Shown: positions 27,588-40,191, counted from the first letter of the stretch. The stretch is 64,000 bases of DNA from Psychrobacter urativorans (GCF_904846695.1 NZ_CAJHBR010000009.1:1-64000), one strand, 5' to 3'. The notes: a model not told the origin generated them from the sequence alone. Program-made: numbers and translations.

Positions 27588-29108
27588 TTAATCCAACAAA
27601 ACCTTTAATATCTCATTAACTTGTTGCGGATTAGCACTACCACGACTAGCTTTCATGACTTGACCGACCAGACCATTAAAGGCTTTTTGCTTACCACCAC
27701 GGTATTCTTCTACCATCGTTGCATTGTTAGCAATCACTTCTTCGACAATAGCTTTAATAGCACCAGTATCCGTTTCTTGCTTTAAGCCTTGAGCTTCGAT
27801 GATTTGATCAGCAGCATCATCACTATCGCCACCAGCGCGTTCATATAAAGCACTAAATACCTTCTTGGCCATTTTGCCAGATAAAGTATCATCGAAGATA
27901 CGTTCCAACATGCCAGCCAGCTGTTTAGCACTTATTGGAGACTCAGTAATCTGTTTGTCGTCTTTATTTAGGGCACCAAGTAAATCACCCATTACCCAGT
28001 TAGCGGCAATCTTAGCGTGCGATTGACCCGTTGCTTCTACTACCGCTTCATAGTAATCGGCTAGCTGGCGGCTACCCGTTAAGATACGGGCGTCATATTC
28101 TGATAAGTCTAAGTCATGCTCTAAGCGCGCACGACGAGCAACTGGCAACTCAGGCATGGCGGCTTTGATACTATCCACAGTATGCTGTTCAATACGTACA
28201 GGTAGCAGATCAGGATCGGGGAAGTAACGATAGTCGTTAGCGTCTTCTTTAGTACGCATAACTCGGGTTTCATCTTTATCAGGATCATAAAGCATAGTAG
28301 CTTGCACTACTTGGCCACCATCTTCAATGATATCGATTTGGCGCTCTATTTCACGGTGGATAGCACGTTCGATATTTCTAAAGGAGTTAAGGTTTTTCAG
28401 TTCAGTACGCGTGCCTAGTTCAGCGCCAGGCTCACGTATAGAGACGTTACAATCGCAGCGGAAAGAGCCTTCAGCCATAATAGCGTCAGATATTCCAAGC
28501 CAAGTGACCAGCTGATGAATGGCTTTGATATAAGCCAAAGCTTCAGAAGCGGAGCGCATATCAGGCTCAGAGACGATTTCGATCAATGGTGTACCAGCAC
28601 GGTTAAGATCGACACCAGTCATACCTTCAACAGCATCATGTACTGATTTACCAGCATCTTCTTCTAGATGCGCACGAGTGATACCCATACGTTTAGGATA
28701 TTCGTTTTTTTCACCTTCATTGACTAGCACATCGATATGACCACGACCGACGATTGGATTGGCCATTTGAGTGATTTGATAGCCTTTTGGCAGATCAGGG
28801 TAAAAGTAGTTCTTGCGATCAAAGGTGTTAAATAAACCCAGCTCTGCATCGACGCCAATACCGAATTTTAGCGCCCGCTCAACTACGCCGCTATTGAGCA
28901 CTGGTAGTACACCGGGTAAACCTAAGTCAACGATGCTGGCTTGAGTATTGGCCTCATGACCGAAGTCAGTAGGAGCACTAGAGAATATCTTGCTGTCAGT
29001 ATTGAGCTGGCAATGGATCTCAATACCGATGACCACTTCATAGCCATCAACTAGTAATTCTTTACGGACAGTAGGGGTAGTAGCAGTAGTCGCTGTTGCG
29101 GTAGTCAT
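27588..29108 (-). CDS. gatB: Asp-tRNA(Asn)/Glu-tRNA(Gln) amidotransferase subunit B
   Basis: A 506-residue subunit of the GatCAB complex. It binds the misacylated tRNA and activates the acyl group with ATP so ammonia from GatA can form Gln-tRNA or Asn-tRNA. Motifs are [62 protein letters not shown] and [17 protein letters not shown]-terminal YqeY-like tail domain ends with [15 protein letters not shown]. Its start overlaps the gatA stop by one base, indicating coupled translation in a gatC-gatA-gatB operon. Confidence 0.97.
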   Translation of the reverse strand: MTTATATTATTPTVRKELLVDGYEVVIGIEIHCQLNTDSKIFSSAPTDFGHEANTQASIVDLGLPGVLPVLNSGVVERALKFGIGVDAELGLFNTFDRKNYFYPDLPKGYQITQMANPIVGRGHIDVLVNEGEKNEYPKRMGITRAHLEEDAGKSVHDAVEGMTGVDLNRAGTPLIEIVSEPDMRSASEALAYIKAIHQLVTWLGISDAIMAEGSFRCDCNVSIREPGAELGTRTELKNLNSFRNIERAIHREIERQIDIIEDGGQVVQATMLYDPDKDETRVMRTKEDANDYRYFPDPDLLPVRIEQHTVDSIKAAMPELPVARRARLEHDLDLSEYDARILTGSRQLADYYEAVVEATGQSHAKIAANWVMGDLLGALNKDDKQITESPISAKQLAGMLERIFDDTLSGKMAKKVFSALYERAGGDSDDAADQIIEAQGLKQETDTGAIKAIVEEVIANNATMVEEYRGGKQKAFNGLVGQVMKASRGSANPQQVNEILKVLLD

Positions 29109-30604
29109 TATACTGTCTCCTTAGCGATAGCAGAATGTTGTAGATGATGATCGGTATGCTGTTGGAACAGATGCGCGGTAGTCAGTAGCTTACTCTCCTG
29201 CCAATGCTGACCAATAAGTTGCAGCCCTACAGGTAAGCCCTCAGAAGTGAGCCCTACTGGCTGACTGATTGACGGTAGGCCTGCTAAGTTAACCCCAATA
29301 GTATAGACGTCACCTAAATACATAGTGGCTGAATCCAAGTCTTCACTAAGCTTATAAGCAGCCATTGGAGCCGTAGGGCTAGCAATCACATCACAATGAG
29401 CAAAAGCGTCTGCGAAGTCTTTAACGATGATCCGGCGTATTTTTTGTGCCTTAGTATAATAGGCATCAAAGTAACCAGCCGATAGCGCATAGGTACCCAT
29501 CAAGATACGGCGCTGCACTTCAGGGCCAAAGCCTTCTGAGCGTGAGCGAGTATAAAGGTCAATAAGATCTTTTGGATCTGCACAACGATAACCAAAGCGC
29601 ACCCCATCGAAACGTGACAAGTTAGAGGAGGCTTCAGCGGTAGCGATCATATAGTAAGTGGCTAAGGTAATCTCAGGATCAGTAATAGTCACTTCTACAA
29701 TCGTAGCACCTAACTCTTCATACTTTTTCAATGCTGCTCGTACTGCTGTTTCAACTTCAGGGTCGAGACCCGCACCGAAGTACTCTTTGGCAACTCCAAT
29801 ACGCAGTCCTGCAAATGGCTTATCTCCCGCTTTTGCAGCAGCTTCATCGAGGTCATGAACGTAGTTAGGCATATCGTGTTTGATAGAGGTAGCATCGCGT
29901 GGATCGTGACCTATCATTGGCTGCAATAGATAAGCACAGTCTCTAGCGCTACGCCCCATACTACCAGCTTGATCTAAGCTTGAAGCATAAGCAATCATGC
30001 CAAAGCGTGATACTCGTCCATAAGTGGGCTTGATACCCGTTAAGCCACAGAATGATGCTGGCTGACGAATAGAGCCACCGGTATCACTGCCAGTAGCTAG
30101 TGGCACAAACCCTGCTGCTACTGCTGCTGCACTACCGCCTGATGAGCCACCAGGTACACGCTCTAGATCCCAAGGATTGTGGACAGCACCGTAGTACGAG
30201 CTACCATTATCTGAGCCCATAGCGAACTCATCCATATTGAGCTTACCAAGGCTGATCATGCCCGCTTTTTCAATATTAGAGACGATAGTAGCGTTATAAG
30301 GTGAAATGAAGTTGTGCAGCATTTTTGAACCGCAAGTGGTCAATACCCCTTGAGTACAAAAAATATCTTTATTGGCCATAGGGATGCCGAGTAGCAAACG
30401 CTGATCACCTTGCGCACGCATCTCATCAGCCGCTTTTGCTTGGGCAAGGGCCGTCTCAGAAGTATGAGTAATAAAGCTATTAATCTTGCTGTCTAAAGCG
30501 TTGATACGCTTGATATAGTGCTCGGTCAGCTCAAGGCTGCTAAATTGTTTGTCTTGTAAACCAGCAATCAGTTGCTGGGTACTTAAATGATGAATCTCAG
30601 ACAT
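29108..30604 (-). CDS. gatA: Asp-tRNA(Asn)/Glu-tRNA(Gln) amidotransferase subunit A
   Basis: A 498-residue amidase-signature protein that hydrolyses glutamine to supply ammonia to GatB. The Ser-cisSer-Lys triad is visible: Lys in [11 protein letters not shown], and the serines in [14 protein letters not shown] and [15 protein letters not shown]. Length and sequence are typical. It lies between gatC (130 bases upstream) and gatB (1-base overlap). Confidence 0.97.
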   Translation of the reverse strand: MSEIHHLSTQQLIAGLQDKQFSSLELTEHYIKRINALDSKINSFITHTSETALAQAKAADEMRAQGDQRLLLGIPMANKDIFCTQGVLTTCGSKMLHNFISPYNATIVSNIEKAGMISLGKLNMDEFAMGSDNGSSYYGAVHNPWDLERVPGGSSGGSAAAVAAGFVPLATGSDTGGSIRQPASFCGLTGIKPTYGRVSRFGMIAYASSLDQAGSMGRSARDCAYLLQPMIGHDPRDATSIKHDMPNYVHDLDEAAAKAGDKPFAGLRIGVAKEYFGAGLDPEVETAVRAALKKYEELGATIVEVTITDPEITLATYYMIATAEASSNLSRFDGVRFGYRCADPKDLIDLYTRSRSEGFGPEVQRRILMGTYALSAGYFDAYYTKAQKIRRIIVKDFADAFAHCDVIASPTAPMAAYKLSEDLDSATMYLGDVYTIGVNLAGLPSISQPVGLTSEGLPVGLQLIGQHWQESKLLTTAHLFQQHTDHHLQHSAIAKETV

Positions 30605-30734
30605 AAGGGGTCGTCCGTCATAATGTTGATAGCACTAGTCATAGCACTGAATAAGATAATGGCAGTTAAGAGGAATAATAATACTCAGGGCCACTAAATA
30701 AGAATACCTGTAGTTAAAAAGTTATAGCGATTGG

Positions 30735-31049
30735 CTACTCAATAACCTGCGGTACTAGGTATAAGCCTTCTTCAACTGCTGGTGCAACCGATTGATTGCG
30801 TTCACGGTTGATATCGTGTTTGGCAATATCAGCGCGCAGGTCTTGGCAAGCTTCATGAATATTAGCCAAAGGGGCAAGATCGTCAGTGTTTACGCCTGCT
30901 AAAGTATGCATCAAACCTAATACTTTGCTGATCTCATTAGCATAACTGTCAGCGGTATTTGCATCGACACCCAACCGAGCCAAACTGGCCACTTCTAAGA
31001 TTTCTTGACGACTGACGCTACTATCATTAGTTGACGTTTGCTGTGACAT
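30735..31049 (-). CDS. gatC: Asp-tRNA(Asn)/Glu-tRNA(Gln) amidotransferase subunit C
   Basis: A 104-residue small subunit that ties GatA and GatB together. Typical features are EVASLARLGVD near residue 20 and the C-terminal VAPAVEEGLYLVPQVIE, with the usual middle region VNTDDLAPLANI. It is first in the gatCAB operon. The indirect amidation pathway it serves is needed when GlnRS or AsnRS is missing or supplemented. Confidence 0.95.
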   Translation of the reverse strand: MSQQTSTNDSSVSRQEILEVASLARLGVDANTADSYANEISKVLGLMHTLAGVNTDDLAPLANIHEACQDLRADIAKHDINRERNQSVAPAVEEGLYLVPQVIE

Positions 31050-32983
<1,934 letters not shown>

Positions 32984-33057
32984 ATAAATGACTGCAAGTT
33001 TAACGTTGAAAGCTCAAATTACTCTCGTTACTATCGATAAGGTTAGAGTAGCCAATA

Positions 33058-33085
33058 ATAAAGGCAGTCGTAAAGGCTGCCTTTT
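33058..33085 (+). terminator. Possible terminator/attenuator between mreB and mreC
   Basis: AAAGGCAG pairs with CTGCCTTT across a short loop, with the 3' arm ending in TTTT. It lies about 80 bases before mreC and probably attenuates rather than blocks transcription. Confidence 0.6.
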
Positions 33086-33166
33086 GCGATAGTGGCACTA
33101 TGCTAAATGGGGCTGGTTAACGTTTTTTAATATTTAGCGCCGGTTACGGATTAAATTAGAACCCTT

Positions 33167-34171
33167 ATGACTCCAAGTATTTTTGCTCGCCAGCCCCTGT
33201 CTCTACGTATAGCTGCTATTGTATTAATAGCGGCGCTGATACTTATGTGGTTTGATAGCAAAAATCCAGAATGGTTTAAGCCAGTCCGTAATATGAGCCA
33301 TGTCGCTATGCAACCTATCTACGAGATGTCGTTATTGCCTAGTTACGCTGGTCATTGGGTAAGAGGTATGAGTCAGTCAAAGGAATCACTACGCCGCGAA
33401 AACGTACAATTAAAATCACAATTGATTCATGCCCAAGCTAAGCTGCAACAGCAAGACTATATATTGGCACAAAACGCACGCTTGCAAGGTATTCTATCGA
33501 CTACTAAGCCGGAACAGTTTGATCTTAATCTGGCGCAAGTGATTGGCACTGATACTAATCTATTGAAGCAAATCGTAGTGCTTAACAAAGGCGTACAAGA
33601 TGGGGTACAAGTTGGTCAGACAGTTATCGATGAAAAGGGGGTTTTGGGCCAGATCATCAATGTCTATCCTAATACTAGCCGGCTTCTATTGATTACGGAT
33701 GAGCAGCAGTCGGTGGCTGTTACTGTCAAGCGTACAGGTCAGCGTGGCATAGTGACTGGCAAAGGCATACCTTCATCATTGGGTCTAAATTATATATTTA
33801 AGACTTCAGATGTGCGTGTTGGTGATGAGCTTATCTCTTCAGGCTTAGGTGGTCGTATTCCGGCAGGCTACAGTGTAGGGCGTATAGAGCTTATTAAAGA
33901 TACGGCAGCAGATAACTTTAGAAGTATTCAAGTCGCCCCAGCCGCTAACTTCATTGACAATGCCTATGTGCTAATCTTACAAGATAAAAGCATCGCTGCT
34001 GACAGTGAACTGCCCGAATTTTCAGCGATCACTGACTCTACCGATAGTACTATTACCGCTAATTTAAGCCAAGCTGCTAACCAACAATCCTCTAGTCCTC
34101 ACCCTAATCAGTCATTAAGTAATCGGCCCGTCCAAACCTTAGTAACGGCTACCAATCCATCATTAAGGTAG
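33167..34171 (+). CDS. mreC: Rod shape-determining protein MreC
   Basis: A 334-residue bitopic membrane protein of the elongasome that links MreB with the periplasmic synthases. One transmembrane segment covers about 13-30 (IAAIVLIAALILMWF). A coiled coil follows at about 68-105 (ESLRRENVQLKSQLIHAQAK). The beta-rich periplasmic domain contains VLNKGVQDGVQVGQTVIDE and DELISSGLGGRIPAGY. The C-terminal 50 residues are Ser/Asn/Gln-rich and probably disordered. mreD starts seven bases downstream. Confidence 0.96.
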   Translation: MTPSIFARQPLSLRIAAIVLIAALILMWFDSKNPEWFKPVRNMSHVAMQPIYEMSLLPSYAGHWVRGMSQSKESLRRENVQLKSQLIHAQAKLQQQDYILAQNARLQGILSTTKPEQFDLNLAQVIGTDTNLLKQIVVLNKGVQDGVQVGQTVIDEKGVLGQIINVYPNTSRLLLITDEQQSVAVTVKRTGQRGIVTGKGIPSSLGLNYIFKTSDVRVGDELISSGLGGRIPAGYSVGRIELIKDTAADNFRSIQVAPAANFIDNAYVLILQDKSIAADSELPEFSAITDSTDSTITANLSQAANQQSSSPHPNQSLSNRPVQTLVTATNPSLR

Positions 34172-34177
34172 GCAGTC

Positions 34178-34663
34178 ATGCTATATCCAGAATCTGAGCA
34201 CGCAACCGGTCTTTTACTGTTAGTCATTGCCTTGAGCTTTGTACTGTCTTCCTCACTAAACGTCTATCCGCTGAGTCATGCTATGGCGAGTTTACGGCCG
34301 ATGGTGATGATGATGGTACTTATTTTTTGGCTATTATTCCAACCACGTTACGTGGGGGTGGTCACCGCTTTTACTATCGGACTTATTGCCGATTTATTGT
34401 TAGATACGCGCTTAGGACAACAAGCCTTCGCTGGAGTAGTTGTAGCTTTAGTAGTCAAAATTAGCAGTATCTATGTCAAACAGCTCAATACAGCGAGCGC
34501 TTGGTTGATTGCCACTTTAGCCTTGATAGCTTTTCAGTTAAGTCTTTGGATATTGCAGCTTATTACTCAAGATGTATTTGTCGTCCAGTCAGGGTTATCT
34601 ATCTTGATGAGCATTCTCAGTTGGCCTTTAGTGCTATTTGCCCTGCGTAGATTCGCACGATAA
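34178..34663 (+). CDS. mreD: Rod shape-determining protein MreD
   Basis: A 161-residue integral membrane protein with about five hydrophobic segments, including LLLLVIALSFVLSSSL, MVMMMVLIFWLLFQP and VVTAFTIGLIADLLLDTRLG. The GLIADLLLDTRLGQQAF motif is typical of MreD. It is the third elongasome gene, translated right after mreC. Confidence 0.93.
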   Translation: MLYPESEHATGLLLLVIALSFVLSSSLNVYPLSHAMASLRPMVMMMVLIFWLLFQPRYVGVVTAFTIGLIADLLLDTRLGQQAFAGVVVALVVKISSIYVKQLNTASAWLIATLALIAFQLSLWILQLITQDVFVVQSGLSILMSILSWPLVLFALRRFAR

Positions 34664-35082
34664 CTACCCAGACCTTAAACCTTCGATTTTCGATCATCGA
34701 CCATTGTAACCATCGGCAGTGTTTATTAAATGCTAATCCTAAGATAATGGCATAAATAAAAATATCTAGCTTCTGTTTTAAGCTTATAGTCTCAGCATAG
34801 TAGCGATAAAAAATAGCTCTACCGGTTGCAGCTGATGCCAAAACCAGCACTTGAGGTTATTAGCTAAAGGCTGACTACTCTCGCTGGCTACATTAACAAA
34901 TACTGATGTTAATAAGTAATGATATTAATAAGTACTGATGCTGATACACAGCCATGTGCACTAGCTTCGATAGGTGTCTTGTCTACAGCGCCGTTTTGAT
35001 TCACTAGCGTCTATCAGCAGTATCTATTTGTGAAGGCTCAATACTTGCTAATTATTCAAAAATACCAAATAAGAGATAAATA
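34664..35082. other. Spacer between mreD and maf
   Basis: About 420 bases with no supported gene. It contains a 16-bp triple repeat at 34898-34945. No terminator was recognised after mreD. Confidence 0.5.
34898..34945. repeat. 16-bp tandem repeat, three units
   Basis: The units AAATACTGATGTTAAT, AAGTAATGATATTAAT and AAGTACTGATGCTGAT follow one another in the mreD-maf spacer. Confidence 0.8.
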
Positions 35083-35769
35083 ATGCATATTTTATTGGCT
35101 TCTGGCTCACCACGTCGGCGTGAGCTATTGGCAAATGCCAAACTCGACTTGCACATTACTAGTGTAGATATCGACGAAAGTACTTTAAGTAATGAATCAC
35201 CAATAGACTATATTCAGCGTATGGTAGCCAGCAAAGCAACGGCTGCTGTTGAGCAATTAAACGCTGATTATCGAGCTAATAACAGTTTGTTTGCTAGTAT
35301 ATCTGACCCTTTTATTATGCTTACTGCTGATACCATTGGGGTATTGCCCGATGGCAAAACGGTATTAGTAAAGCCGATAGATCGTGCGCACGCTTATCAG
35401 ATGTGGCAACAGATGTCTGCCAATACTCATCAAGTATGGACCGCTGTACAAGCAACAAAAATATCCTTATTACCCAGTTTATCGACAGATTCAGGAGATC
35501 AAAATAACGCTGAGAGTGAGCTGTCATTACAAGTGCTGTGGCAGCGCCAAATTATCGAGCGTACCCAAGTTAGTTTTGTACCTTTAACGCCAGCGATGAT
35601 GGCTGATTATTGGGACAGTGGTGAACCAGCTGACAAGGCGGGTGCTTATGGTATTCAAGGCTTAGCAGCCGCTTGGGTGACGGCTATCAACGGTAGCTAT
35701 ACTAATGTCGTGGGATTGCCTTTGGCGCAGACCTTAGCGCTGATCGAAGAAGCAAGTAGTCAATACTGA
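35083..35769 (+). CDS. maf: Maf family nucleoside triphosphate pyrophosphatase
   Basis: A 228-residue Maf/YhdE-family enzyme that hydrolyses non-canonical or dTTP/UTP-type nucleotides to monophosphates, a housecleaning role also linked to septum control. Typical motifs are ILLASGSPRRRELL at the N-terminus, the TADTIGVLPDGKT catalytic Asp region and EPADKAGAYGIQG near residue 185. About 30 extra polar residues around 125-155 make it longer than the usual 190-200. It lies between mreD and rng, as in E. coli. Confidence 0.93.
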   Translation: MHILLASGSPRRRELLANAKLDLHITSVDIDESTLSNESPIDYIQRMVASKATAAVEQLNADYRANNSLFASISDPFIMLTADTIGVLPDGKTVLVKPIDRAHAYQMWQQMSANTHQVWTAVQATKISLLPSLSTDSGDQNNAESELSLQVLWQRQIIERTQVSFVPLTPAMMADYWDSGEPADKAGAYGIQGLAAAWVTAINGSYTNVVGLPLAQTLALIEEASSQY

Positions 35770-36163
35770 TATTATTAGCTATAGCTAATCTGCTGGCTAG
35801 TGCTTTAATTAATCTATCATCTAGTTCGAGAGTTGCTTGTGCTGCCAAGGTGTTAAGACACATAATGATACGGCAACGATAGGCAGGGGCAGGGCGCATT
35901 TGTTACACTAGATGCGAGAAGTTTATTTACTAATAAAAAACTATACCGTATAAGACTGATGTTAAAATTGCTCCTCGATATTTAACCGCAGTAGGTGGCA
36001 AATTTAGCTAAGGCACTGCCTACGCTTTATAATTTTGTAATCACAGCGCTTTGATCCACTATCAGTACTGCTTATTTGTGCACTATATTAGCTATAAATT
36101 ACACCTACCTATAGATTATAGAATACCCCTTAATAAGCCCCACTAGCGATAAGAGAAAATATT
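35770..36163. other. Spacer between maf and rng
   Basis: About 390 bases, no gene, terminator or RNA structure recognised. The rng promoter may be here. Confidence 0.45.
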
Positions 36164-37828
36164 ATGTCGGAAGAGCTACTAATTAACGTCAGTCCAGTAG
36201 AATCGCGAGTAGCTGTCTTAGATAATGGGGTGCTTAGTGAAATTTATATCGAGCGTCATCATAAGCTTGGCTTAGTAGGCAATATTTATTTAGGGACAGT
36301 AGTACGAGTACTGCCTGGCATGCAAGCCGCTTTTGTCGAAATTGGCCAATCACGTACCGCCTTTTTACATGTCAATGATATGCAACGAGAGCCGCGCGTA
36401 CTGCCTACTACTAACAAGGCTTTGGACAAAGCTAATAAAGACTTGACTGATGATCAATCAGATAGTGATAAAAGCCTTAGTGACACAGCCAATAGTGCTC
36501 AGTCTAATAGTGATCAGACGAATGGTAATCAGATCCCTGATATATCAGCGGTTACCCTGCCAGTAGTCAGCTCAAAAGATAGTGATAATGCCACAGTAGC
36601 TAGTAAAAGCCTTATACAACACCGCTTGCACGAAGGCCAGCGCGTGTTAGTACAAGTGACTAAAGATCAATTAGGCAGCAAAGGCGCGCGGTTGACCACT
36701 AATGTTTCACTGCCATCACGTTATTTGGTATATCTACCATCGAGTGATCATATAGGTATCTCGCAACGCATCGACAATGAAGAAGAGCGTACTCGGCTAA
36801 AGACAGAACTGGGTAGCTTGATGCAAACCGTTAATCTACAAGGGGGTTTAATCGCTCGTACGGCAGCTGAACGGGTACCAGTAGATAAGCTAGAAGAAGA
36901 TATTTATTACTTGCTGCAACTTTGGCGTACTATTTGCGCCCGTAAACAAGAAATGAAACAGCATCAAAGCTCAGAGTTGATCTATCAGGAGCTGTCGTTA
37001 CCGCTAAGGTCTATCCGTGATCTAGTACATGCCGGCACTGAAAAAGTTATTGTCGATAATGCCCAGATCTATGAGCAAGTTTGTCGTTTTGCTAAAGAGT
37101 TTGTGCCTTTTATTGAAGCGCACATTGTGCATTATACTGCTGAGCCTGCGCTATTCGATGTACACCGCGTTGAAGAAGATTTGCGTGATGCGCTAAAGCG
37201 TCGGGTAGATCTCAAGTCTGGTGGCTATTTGATTATTGATCAGACCGAAGCCATGACCACTATCGATGTTAATACAGGCTCTTATGTAGGTGGCCGCTCA
37301 TTAGAGGATACTGTTTATAAAACCAATCTAGAGGCCACTCATGCTATTGCCAGTCAGCTACGCCTACGCAACTTAGGTGGTATTATCATTTTAGACTTTA
37401 TTGACATGCTCGAACAAGAGCATAAAGATGATGTGCTTACTAGTTTAAGAGAACAGCTTACTCAAGACTATGCCAAAACTAACATTACTCAAGTCAGTGA
37501 GTTGGGTCTAGTAGAGATGACTCGTAAACGTACTCGTGAATCGCTTGGTCAGCTGCTTTGTGAGCCTTGTCTAACTTGTCAGGGTCGTGGCTTTGTAAAA
37601 ACGGCCGAAACCGTATGCTTTGAGATATTTCGCGAGATTATGCGCTGTGCGCGTACTTATAACTCTCCTAAGAAGTTTACGGTTGTTGCGCATGCCGCAG
37701 TCATTGATTTACTGCTAACCTCAGAGGCAGATACCGTTGCTGATTTAGAGTATTTACTAGGGCGAGTTATTACTTTTGAAGTAGAGAATCTATATACTCA
37801 AGAGCAATATGATATCGTTTTGGATTGA
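36164..37828 (+). CDS. rng: Ribonuclease G
   Basis: A 554-residue endoribonuclease of the RNase E/G family, involved in 16S rRNA 5' maturation and mRNA decay. It has an N-terminal S1 domain, a 5'-sensor/RNase H region and catalytic aspartates in AMTTIDVNTGSYVGG and IIILDFIDM. The zinc-link cysteines are in LCEPCLTCQGRG. It is about 65 residues longer than E. coli RNase G (489), mainly because of a Ser/Asn/Asp-rich insertion at about residues 82-145 within the S1 domain. It is the final gene of the mre-maf-rng series. Confidence 0.96.
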   Translation: MSEELLINVSPVESRVAVLDNGVLSEIYIERHHKLGLVGNIYLGTVVRVLPGMQAAFVEIGQSRTAFLHVNDMQREPRVLPTTNKALDKANKDLTDDQSDSDKSLSDTANSAQSNSDQTNGNQIPDISAVTLPVVSSKDSDNATVASKSLIQHRLHEGQRVLVQVTKDQLGSKGARLTTNVSLPSRYLVYLPSSDHIGISQRIDNEEERTRLKTELGSLMQTVNLQGGLIARTAAERVPVDKLEEDIYYLLQLWRTICARKQEMKQHQSSELIYQELSLPLRSIRDLVHAGTEKVIVDNAQIYEQVCRFAKEFVPFIEAHIVHYTAEPALFDVHRVEEDLRDALKRRVDLKSGGYLIIDQTEAMTTIDVNTGSYVGGRSLEDTVYKTNLEATHAIASQLRLRNLGGIIILDFIDMLEQEHKDDVLTSLREQLTQDYAKTNITQVSELGLVEMTRKRTRESLGQLLCEPCLTCQGRGFVKTAETVCFEIFREIMRCARTYNSPKKFTVVAHAAVIDLLLTSEADTVADLEYLLGRVITFEVENLYTQEQYDIVLD

Positions 37829-37923
37829 TAAAACCATCTTATCTGTGCTTTTACTAGCAGTAGCTAACCTTACTAAAAATTAATACTGCTAATTATTACT
37901 CTTTATGGCATTAAACATTACCC

Positions 37924-37951
37924 TTGCATTGAGTCAAATACTCTGTATAAT
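37924..37951 (+). promoter_or_regulatory. Probable sigma70 promoter of the S10 operon
   Basis: TTGCAT at 37924-37929 and a perfect TATAAT at 37946-37951 are separated by 16 bases. Transcription would begin near 37958, leaving a leader of about 260 nt before rpsJ. Confidence 0.7.
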
Positions 37952-37970
37952 ATCCACTACTGAATTATAA

Positions 37971-38024
37971 GAGCGCAGCCAAGTAAAACGCTGGCGCTAT
38001 GACAGCTAGAGCATCGTTTCTAGC
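37971..38024 (+). promoter_or_regulatory. Leader hairpins upstream of rpsJ
   Basis: Two stem-loops follow the promoter. AGCGCAGC pairs with GCTGGCGCT (one bulge), and GCTAGA at 38005 pairs perfectly with TCTAGC at 38019. In E. coli the S10 leader is the target of feedback by ribosomal protein L4; whether this leader acts the same way is inference. Confidence 0.4.
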
Positions 38025-38216
38025 ACTATTTCATATGCCTTTGCTACTTTCCAATTAATAGGAGAGTCGGCGGGGCTTTAAACTATTTTACTTTTAGCCT
38101 GTTAGTAGTTCTACTAAGAATCACCAACGACTTAGAGTAAATATTTATTTAAACGGCTTTTGGTCATCACCTTGCGTTGCAAGAATGACGAAAACATATA
38201 TTAGGAGCTTGCTGGC

Positions 38217-38528
38217 ATGGCTAACCAGAGAATCCGTATCCGTCTTAAGTCTTTTGATCATCGTTTGATTGATCAATCAGCACAAGAGATCGTTGATACA
38301 GCAAAGCGCACCGGTGCGCAAGTTTGTGGTCCTGTACCGTTGCCGACTCGTATTGAGCGCTTCGACGTTTTAACCTCGCCACACGTTAACAAAGACGCTC
38401 GTGATCAGTACGAAATCCGTACTCATAAGCGTATGGTTGACATTGTTCAGCCTACTGACAAAACTGTGGACGCGCTAATGAAGTTAGATTTAGCTGCGGG
38501 TGTTGACGTTCAAATTGCTTTGGGTTAA
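38217..38528 (+). CDS. rpsJ: 30S ribosomal protein S10
   Basis: A 103-residue S10, which binds 16S rRNA in the 30S head and, as NusE, takes part in transcription antitermination. The sequence is canonical: [39 protein letters not shown]. It opens the S10 operon, with TAGGAGC before the ATG. Confidence 0.98.
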   Translation: MANQRIRIRLKSFDHRLIDQSAQEIVDTAKRTGAQVCGPVPLPTRIERFDVLTSPHVNKDARDQYEIRTHKRMVDIVQPTDKTVDALMKLDLAAGVDVQIALG

Positions 38529-38577
38529 TGCACATTAATTGCCCAATCCATTAATAGAAGATATAAAGAGGTTCAAA

Positions 38578-39216
38578 ATGGCGATCGGTTTAGTCGGTAA
38601 AAAATGCGGCATGACCCGTGTCTTCACTGAAGCAGGTGCGTCTATCCCTGTAACTGTGATTGAGGTCGATGCAAACCGCATTACTCAAGTAAAAACTACT
38701 GATACAGATGGTTATCAAGCCATTCAAATCACTACTGGAACTCGTCGTGACAGCCGCGTAACTGCTGCTCAAAAAGGTCACTTCGCGAAAGCTGGCGTAA
38801 AAGCCGGTCGTGGTGTTTGGGAATTCCGTGCCAATGAAAGCGATCTTGAAGGACGCGTTATTGGTGGCGAAATTCTAGCTGACTTGTTTGCAGAAGGTCA
38901 GATGGTTGACGTTACAGGAAATAGTAAAGGTAAAGGCTTTCAAGGTCCTGTAAAGCGTCATAACTTTAGCATGCAAGATGCTACTCATGGTAACTCAGTA
39001 TCTCATCGTGCACATGGTTCAACTGGTCAAAACCAGTCACCAGGTAAAGTATTCAAAGGCAAAAAGATGGCGGGTCAGATGGGTAACAAGCGTGTTACTG
39101 TTCAAGGCCTAGAAGTGATTTCGGTTGATGCCGAAAAAGGGTTACTTGTCATCAAGGGTGCTATCCCAGGTGCCACCGGTGGCGATGTTATCGTACGTCC
39201 GTCAGTCAAAGCCTAA
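38578..39216 (+). CDS. rplC: 50S ribosomal protein L3
   Basis: A 212-residue L3 that contacts 23S rRNA near the peptidyl-transferase centre and initiates 50S assembly. ATG 38578 with AAGAGG upstream gives the canonical [16 protein letters not shown] start; an upstream in-frame extension to 38539 is rejected. The loop [20 protein letters not shown] contains the Gln that PrmB methylates in other species. Confidence 0.97.
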   Translation: MAIGLVGKKCGMTRVFTEAGASIPVTVIEVDANRITQVKTTDTDGYQAIQITTGTRRDSRVTAAQKGHFAKAGVKAGRGVWEFRANESDLEGRVIGGEILADLFAEGQMVDVTGNSKGKGFQGPVKRHNFSMQDATHGNSVSHRAHGSTGQNQSPGKVFKGKKMAGQMGNKRVTVQGLEVISVDAEKGLLVIKGAIPGATGGDVIVRPSVKA

Positions 39217-39230
39217 GCAAGGGGATTAAC

Positions 39231-39833
39231 GTGGATTTAAAAACAGTTACAGGTGCGGCGGTTGAGCTTTCTGATACGGCTTTCGGTCGTGAATTCAACG
39301 AAGCACTAGTGCATCAAGTCGTCACCGCTTATTTAGCCGGTGCTCGCCAAGGTACACGCGCACAAAAGACCCGTGCCGAAGTTTCTGGCGGTGGTATTAA
39401 GCCATGGCGTCAAAAAGGTACTGGTCGCGCTCGCGCCGGTTCTATTCGTAGCCCAATCTGGCGTGGGGGCGGACGTGCATTTGCAGCCAAACCACAAGAT
39501 TGGTCACAAAAAGTTAACCGCAAAATGTATCGCGGTGCTATGCAGTGCATCTTAGCCGAGTTAATACGCCAAGATCGTTTGATTTTAGTTGAAGACATCA
39601 CTATGTCTGCACCTAGAACTAAAGACTTAATCGCTAAATTGAGTGAATTGAATGCACCACGTGCATTGATCATCACTAAAGAAGTTGATGAAAACTTGTA
39701 CTTAGCCGCCCGCAACATTCCACACGTCAATGTACTAGGTACAAGTGAAGTGGATCCAGTGAGCTTGATTGCTTTTGATAAAGTAATCATGTCAGTTGAA
39801 GCTGCGAAACAATTTGAGGAAGCATTAGCATGA
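39231..39833 (+). CDS. rplD: 50S ribosomal protein L4
   Basis: A 200-residue L4, whose long loop lines the peptide exit tunnel ([34 protein letters not shown]). It starts with GTG 39231 after AGGGGATTAAC. It is the S10 operon autoregulator in E. coli. It overlaps rplW by four bases. Confidence 0.97.
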   Translation: MDLKTVTGAAVELSDTAFGREFNEALVHQVVTAYLAGARQGTRAQKTRAEVSGGGIKPWRQKGTGRARAGSIRSPIWRGGGRAFAAKPQDWSQKVNRKMYRGAMQCILAELIRQDRLILVEDITMSAPRTKDLIAKLSELNAPRALIITKEVDENLYLAARNIPHVNVLGTSEVDPVSLIAFDKVIMSVEAAKQFEEALA

Positions 39834-40180
39834 ATAACGCAAGACTTTATGAGGTCTTAAGAGGACCTGTCTTCTCAGAAAAATCTCAAATGCTTGGCGA
39901 CTCACTTGGTGTACAAGTATTCAAAATTGATTCTAAAGCGACTAAGCTTGAAGTCAAGAAAGCAGTTGAGCTGATGTTTGAAGGTGTTGAAGTTACTAAA
40001 GTAAACACTTTGAATGTTAAAGGTAAGACAAAGCGTTTTGGTAAGAGCATCGGCCGTCGTAATGACTATAAAAAAGCCTATGTTACCTTAAAAGCTGGTC
40101 AAGATGTACAAATGGCTGATGCTGGTGAGGACGTAGCTATTACTGCTGCCCCTGCTAGTGAAACAGCGAACAACGAATAA
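39830..40180 (+). CDS. rplW: 50S ribosomal protein L23
   Basis: A 116-residue L23 at the tunnel exit, where trigger factor and SRP dock. The N-terminus [15 protein letters not shown] and [20 protein letters not shown] are typical. An acidic/Ala-rich C-terminal tail of about 15 residues is longer than in E. coli. Its start overlaps rplD (ATGA). Confidence 0.96.
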   Translation: MNNARLYEVLRGPVFSEKSQMLGDSLGVQVFKIDSKATKLEVKKAVELMFEGVEVTKVNTLNVKGKTKRFGKSIGRRNDYKKAYVTLKAGQDVQMADAGEDVAITAAPASETANNE

Positions 40181-40191
40181 GGATAACACTC

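Larger units (their letters stand above)
37829..38216. other. Spacer and S10 operon leader
   Basis: About 390 bases without a gene. It contains the likely S10 promoter (37924-37951) and a leader of about 260 nt with at least two hairpins. Confidence 0.6.
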
